In this document: positions 6,468 to 8,242 of the stretch, piece by piece
Layout: each line of letters starts with the position of its first letter
How positions within the stretch are numbered: position 1 is the stretch's first letter
Origin: Nitrospira sp.
Lineage (GTDB): Bacteria > Nitrospirota > Nitrospiria > Nitrospirales > Nitrospiraceae
NCBI GenBank assembly: GCA_025361385.1
Contig: JANYAJ010000179.1
Location: 1 to 8,242 of the forward strand
Direction of reading: 5' to 3'
Length of the DNA: 8,242 bases
The notes under the pieces: generated by a model
Told to the model about the DNA's origin: nothing
The model's database searches: none
Seen by the model: the letters and a program-made list of their open reading frames with translations, nothing else
Translations under genes and position numbers: made by a program

Positions 6468-8242
6468 TCACGCGCTCATATCGCGAATGTGGCCATCGAG
6501 AGCTCTCTCACCTTGTCCATCAGCGGCAAGGAAGGCCTGGACGTGCCTCGCCACATCTTCCACATGAGGCGAGCTAAAGAGGAGGCCTGAATCAGCGGCA
6601 CCCACACGAACTGTTTGGCTCTCTCCACCTGCGAGCTCTGCCCACATATACCTCGTGTCGATGGCCGACTCAGCGATGTGACGCTTCGATGCCACGATAT
6701 TCAAGAGATGGCCAGGATATGCATGTACCCCATAGCGTGCGACTGCGTGAAAGGTTGCCTGAGTGACTCGCTCAACCTGCCACTCCGACTCACGAGTATC
6801 CGCCATGCCTTTCTCTTCCTCTGTGGCTGCCTCTTGTACGACAGACAGAGCCCGCTGGCCCTTATGCCGGAGGAACGACACCCAGTCTTTCAGAGGTGTC
6901 CGGAGAAGATGCTGAAAGTCCTCCATTATTTTACGAGCGATAAAGAGCGGGAGCCACAGTTTCATCACCCAACTATTCCGATGTTGCGGATACGAACTCG
7001 GATGCCAAGTGTCCAGCATCAGTAATGACACCTGCTCCCCCTGCGCCGTGAGCAGCTGAGCCATTTCATACGCAATCAATCCACCGGTACAAGCACCGGC
7101 GATGGCATAAGGCCCTTGGGGACAGAGCTGTCGGATTTCTTTTACAAAGTGCGTCGCTATCTCAGGCACCGAGATAAACGGGGTCTCTTTCCCATCTAGC
7201 CCTCGCGCTTGTAATCCATAAAACGGCTGATCATGACCCAAGAGCCTTGCCAACTGGGCAAAGATCAACACATTGCCCCCCACACCGGGCACCATGAAAA
7301 TCGGGGTCGCTGCCCCGCTTGGCTGAATCGCGACCAAGGATTGCCATGGCGGCACCCACTGTTCACGTGACAGGACCAACGCGAGCGCGGCAATAGTCGG
7401 CGCTTGAAATAGCGTGGCAAGCGGAAGGTGCCGGCCATACACCTGTTCGAGAAGAAAAAAGAGTTGGGCTGCCTTGAGGGAATGACCTCCAAGATCGAAG
7501 AAGTTGTCGTGGACCCCAATTTTCGGAACACCCAACACCTGCTGCCATAGTGCCGCGAGCTGAAGTTCCATCCCATTCCGCGGGCCGACGTGTGGTTTCA
7601 CACTCAAGGAGCTAAAAACCAAAGGAGACGGCAATGCCTTCACGTCGACTTTATTATTGGGGGTCAATGGCATCGCTTCAAGAAACTCAAAGTGGGACGG
7701 CACCATGTACTCTGGAAGCGCCGTCCGAAGAAGTGAACGAAGCTCTGTTGAAGTCGGGTGCACGCCATCCTGGCAGACGAGATAGGCCACCAGTTGTTTG
7801 AGACCCTGCTGATCATCACGCGCGGTCACCACCACTTGGCGGACGGCCACATGGCGACTCAGCATTGCTTCGATCTCGCCCAACTCGATCCTGAACCCTC
7901 TGATCTTGACCTGATTATCCACCCGACCGAGATGTACAATTCGTCCGTCCTGACGATATCGAGCCAGATCTCCGGTGCGATATAGCGCCGCGGCAGGTGC
8001 CGAAGAAAATGGGGAGGGAATAAACCGTTCATCGGTTAACTCAGGGCGACGGCCATATCCTCTGGCTACGCCATGTCCGCCAATATACAGCTCCCCCGAC
8101 ACGCCAACCGGAACCGGCCGCAAGTGGCGATCCAGGATATATATTTCCGTATTGGCGATCGGACGCCCAATCGTGATTTCTTTGTCCCCCGGCTCGACTT
8201 TTTCGATGGTGGACCAAATGGTTGTTTCCGTCGGACCATACA
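6468..8242 (-). CDS. Nonribosomal peptide synthetase, C-terminal part (A-PCP-TE), cut by window edge
   Basis: The reading frame is open to the right edge; 590 residues are visible and the gene continues beyond the window. It opens inside the adenylation domain at motif A5 (YGPTETTIW, visible residues 1-9). Next come A6 GELYIGG, A7 YRTGDL, A8 around GRVDNQVKIRGFRIELGEIE, and A10 PLTPNNKVDVKAL with the catalytic Lys at visible residue 197. The carrier domain (about 224-294) has DNFFDLGGHSLKA with the phosphopantetheine Ser at visible residue 254 (codon 7479-7481). A type I thioesterase follows (about 300-574), with an N-terminal PGVGG loop, the nucleophile elbow GACTGG (Cys codon 7089-7091) and a likely acidic residue in LLMLDTWHP (Asp codon 7011-7013). 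The normal catalytic His before PHV is replaced (ADSGLLFSSPHV). The C-terminal thioesterase marks this as the final module, which releases or cyclises the peptide. No condensation domain is visible within the window. Product identity cannot be told. Confidence 0.95.
   Translation of the reverse strand, partial: YGPTETTIWSTIEKVEPGDKEITIGRPIANTEIYILDRHLRPVPVGVSGELYIGGHGVARGYGRRPELTDERFIPSPFSSAPAAALYRTGDLARYRQDGRIVHLGRVDNQVKIRGFRIELGEIEAMLSRHVAVRQVVVTARDDQQGLKQLVAYLVCQDGVHPTSTELRSLLRTALPEYMVPSHFEFLEAMPLTPNNKVDVKALPSPLVFSSLSVKPHVGPRNGMELQLAALWQQVLGVPKIGVHDNFFDLGGHSLKAAQLFFLLEQVYGRHLPLATLFQAPTIAALALVLSREQWVPPWQSLVAIQPSGAATPIFMVPGVGGNVLIFAQLARLLGHDQPFYGLQARGLDGKETPFISVPEIATHFVKEIRQLCPQGPYAIAGACTGGLIAYEMAQLLTAQGEQVSLLMLDTWHPSSYPQHRNSWVMKLWLPLFIARKIMEDFQHLLRTPLKDWVSFLRHKGQRALSVVQEAATEEEKGMADTRESEWQVERVTQATFHAVARYGVHAYPGHLLNIVASKRHIAESAIDTRYMWAELAGGESQTVRVGAADSGLLFSSPHVEDVARHVQAFLAADGQGERALDGHIRDMSA
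6519..7343 (-). other. Terminal thioesterase domain with Cys nucleophile and missing family His
   Basis: An alpha/beta-hydrolase domain at the C-terminus of the synthetase, expected to take the peptide from the carrier domain and release it by hydrolysis or cyclisation. The nucleophile elbow is GACTGG, cysteine replacing the usual serine. Between the elbow and the C-terminus there is a lid-like insertion rich in charged residues (around ATEEEKG). The C-terminal segment that normally reads G-D-H followed seven residues later by PHV here reads A-D-S (Ser codon 6588-6590). The rest of the segment, SSPHVEDVARHVQAFL, is well conserved, so the substitution is not due to a frameshift. Confidence 0.75.

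Noticed and set aside
1..8242. CRISPR array, tRNA or rRNA genes, insertion-sequence transposase
   Set aside because: No regularly spaced direct repeats, no tRNA cloverleaf signature and no transposase motifs were found on either strand.

Overview
The window looks like a chromosomal segment of a moderately GC-rich Gram-negative bacterium. A signal-peptide protein with barrel-like character and a peptide exporter of the PvdE/SyrD type both imply a periplasm and outer membrane. I lean towards Nitrospira (phylum Nitrospirota). This rests on the style of the ECF sigma/RskA pair and on an intergenic repeat beginning GCAGGATGCTCAAAAAG, which I recall as a dispersed element in Nitrospira genomes. It is an inference from memory, not a search result.

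Layout. Positions 1-652 hold no gene I can defend. They carry two hairpins and a fragment of the dispersed repeat. Positions 734-2349 (+) encode an ECF sigma factor translationally coupled (ATGA overlap) to a membrane anti-sigma factor. The anti-sigma factor has a zinc-finger-like N-terminus, one membrane helix, a periplasmic coiled coil and an RskA-type C-terminal domain. After a 116-base gap with a good sigma70-like promoter comes a secreted protein built from two copies of a ~125-residue unit (2466-3365, +), function unknown. The tRNA adenosine deaminase gene tadA follows (3462-3956, +).

The right half (3965-8242, - strand) is the 3' end of a nonribosomal peptide biosynthesis operon, transcribed right to left. 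First comes the C-terminal part of an NRPS: the second half of an adenylation domain, a carrier domain and a terminal thioesterase, cut by the right edge of the window. Next is a cyclic-peptide-type ABC exporter, and then an Sfp-type phosphopantetheinyl transferase. Gaps of 40 and 38 bases and good Shine-Dalgarno sequences support one transcript. Logically the transferase activates the NRPS carrier domains, the NRPS assembles and releases a peptide, and the exporter moves it or a precursor across the inner membrane. The operon ends 8 bases from the stop of the convergent tadA.

The most interesting detail is the terminal thioesterase. Its nucleophile position is cysteine (GACTGG), and the place where the family has its catalytic histidine (GDH before the PHV motif) reads ADS. 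This is either a non-standard release domain or a decayed one.
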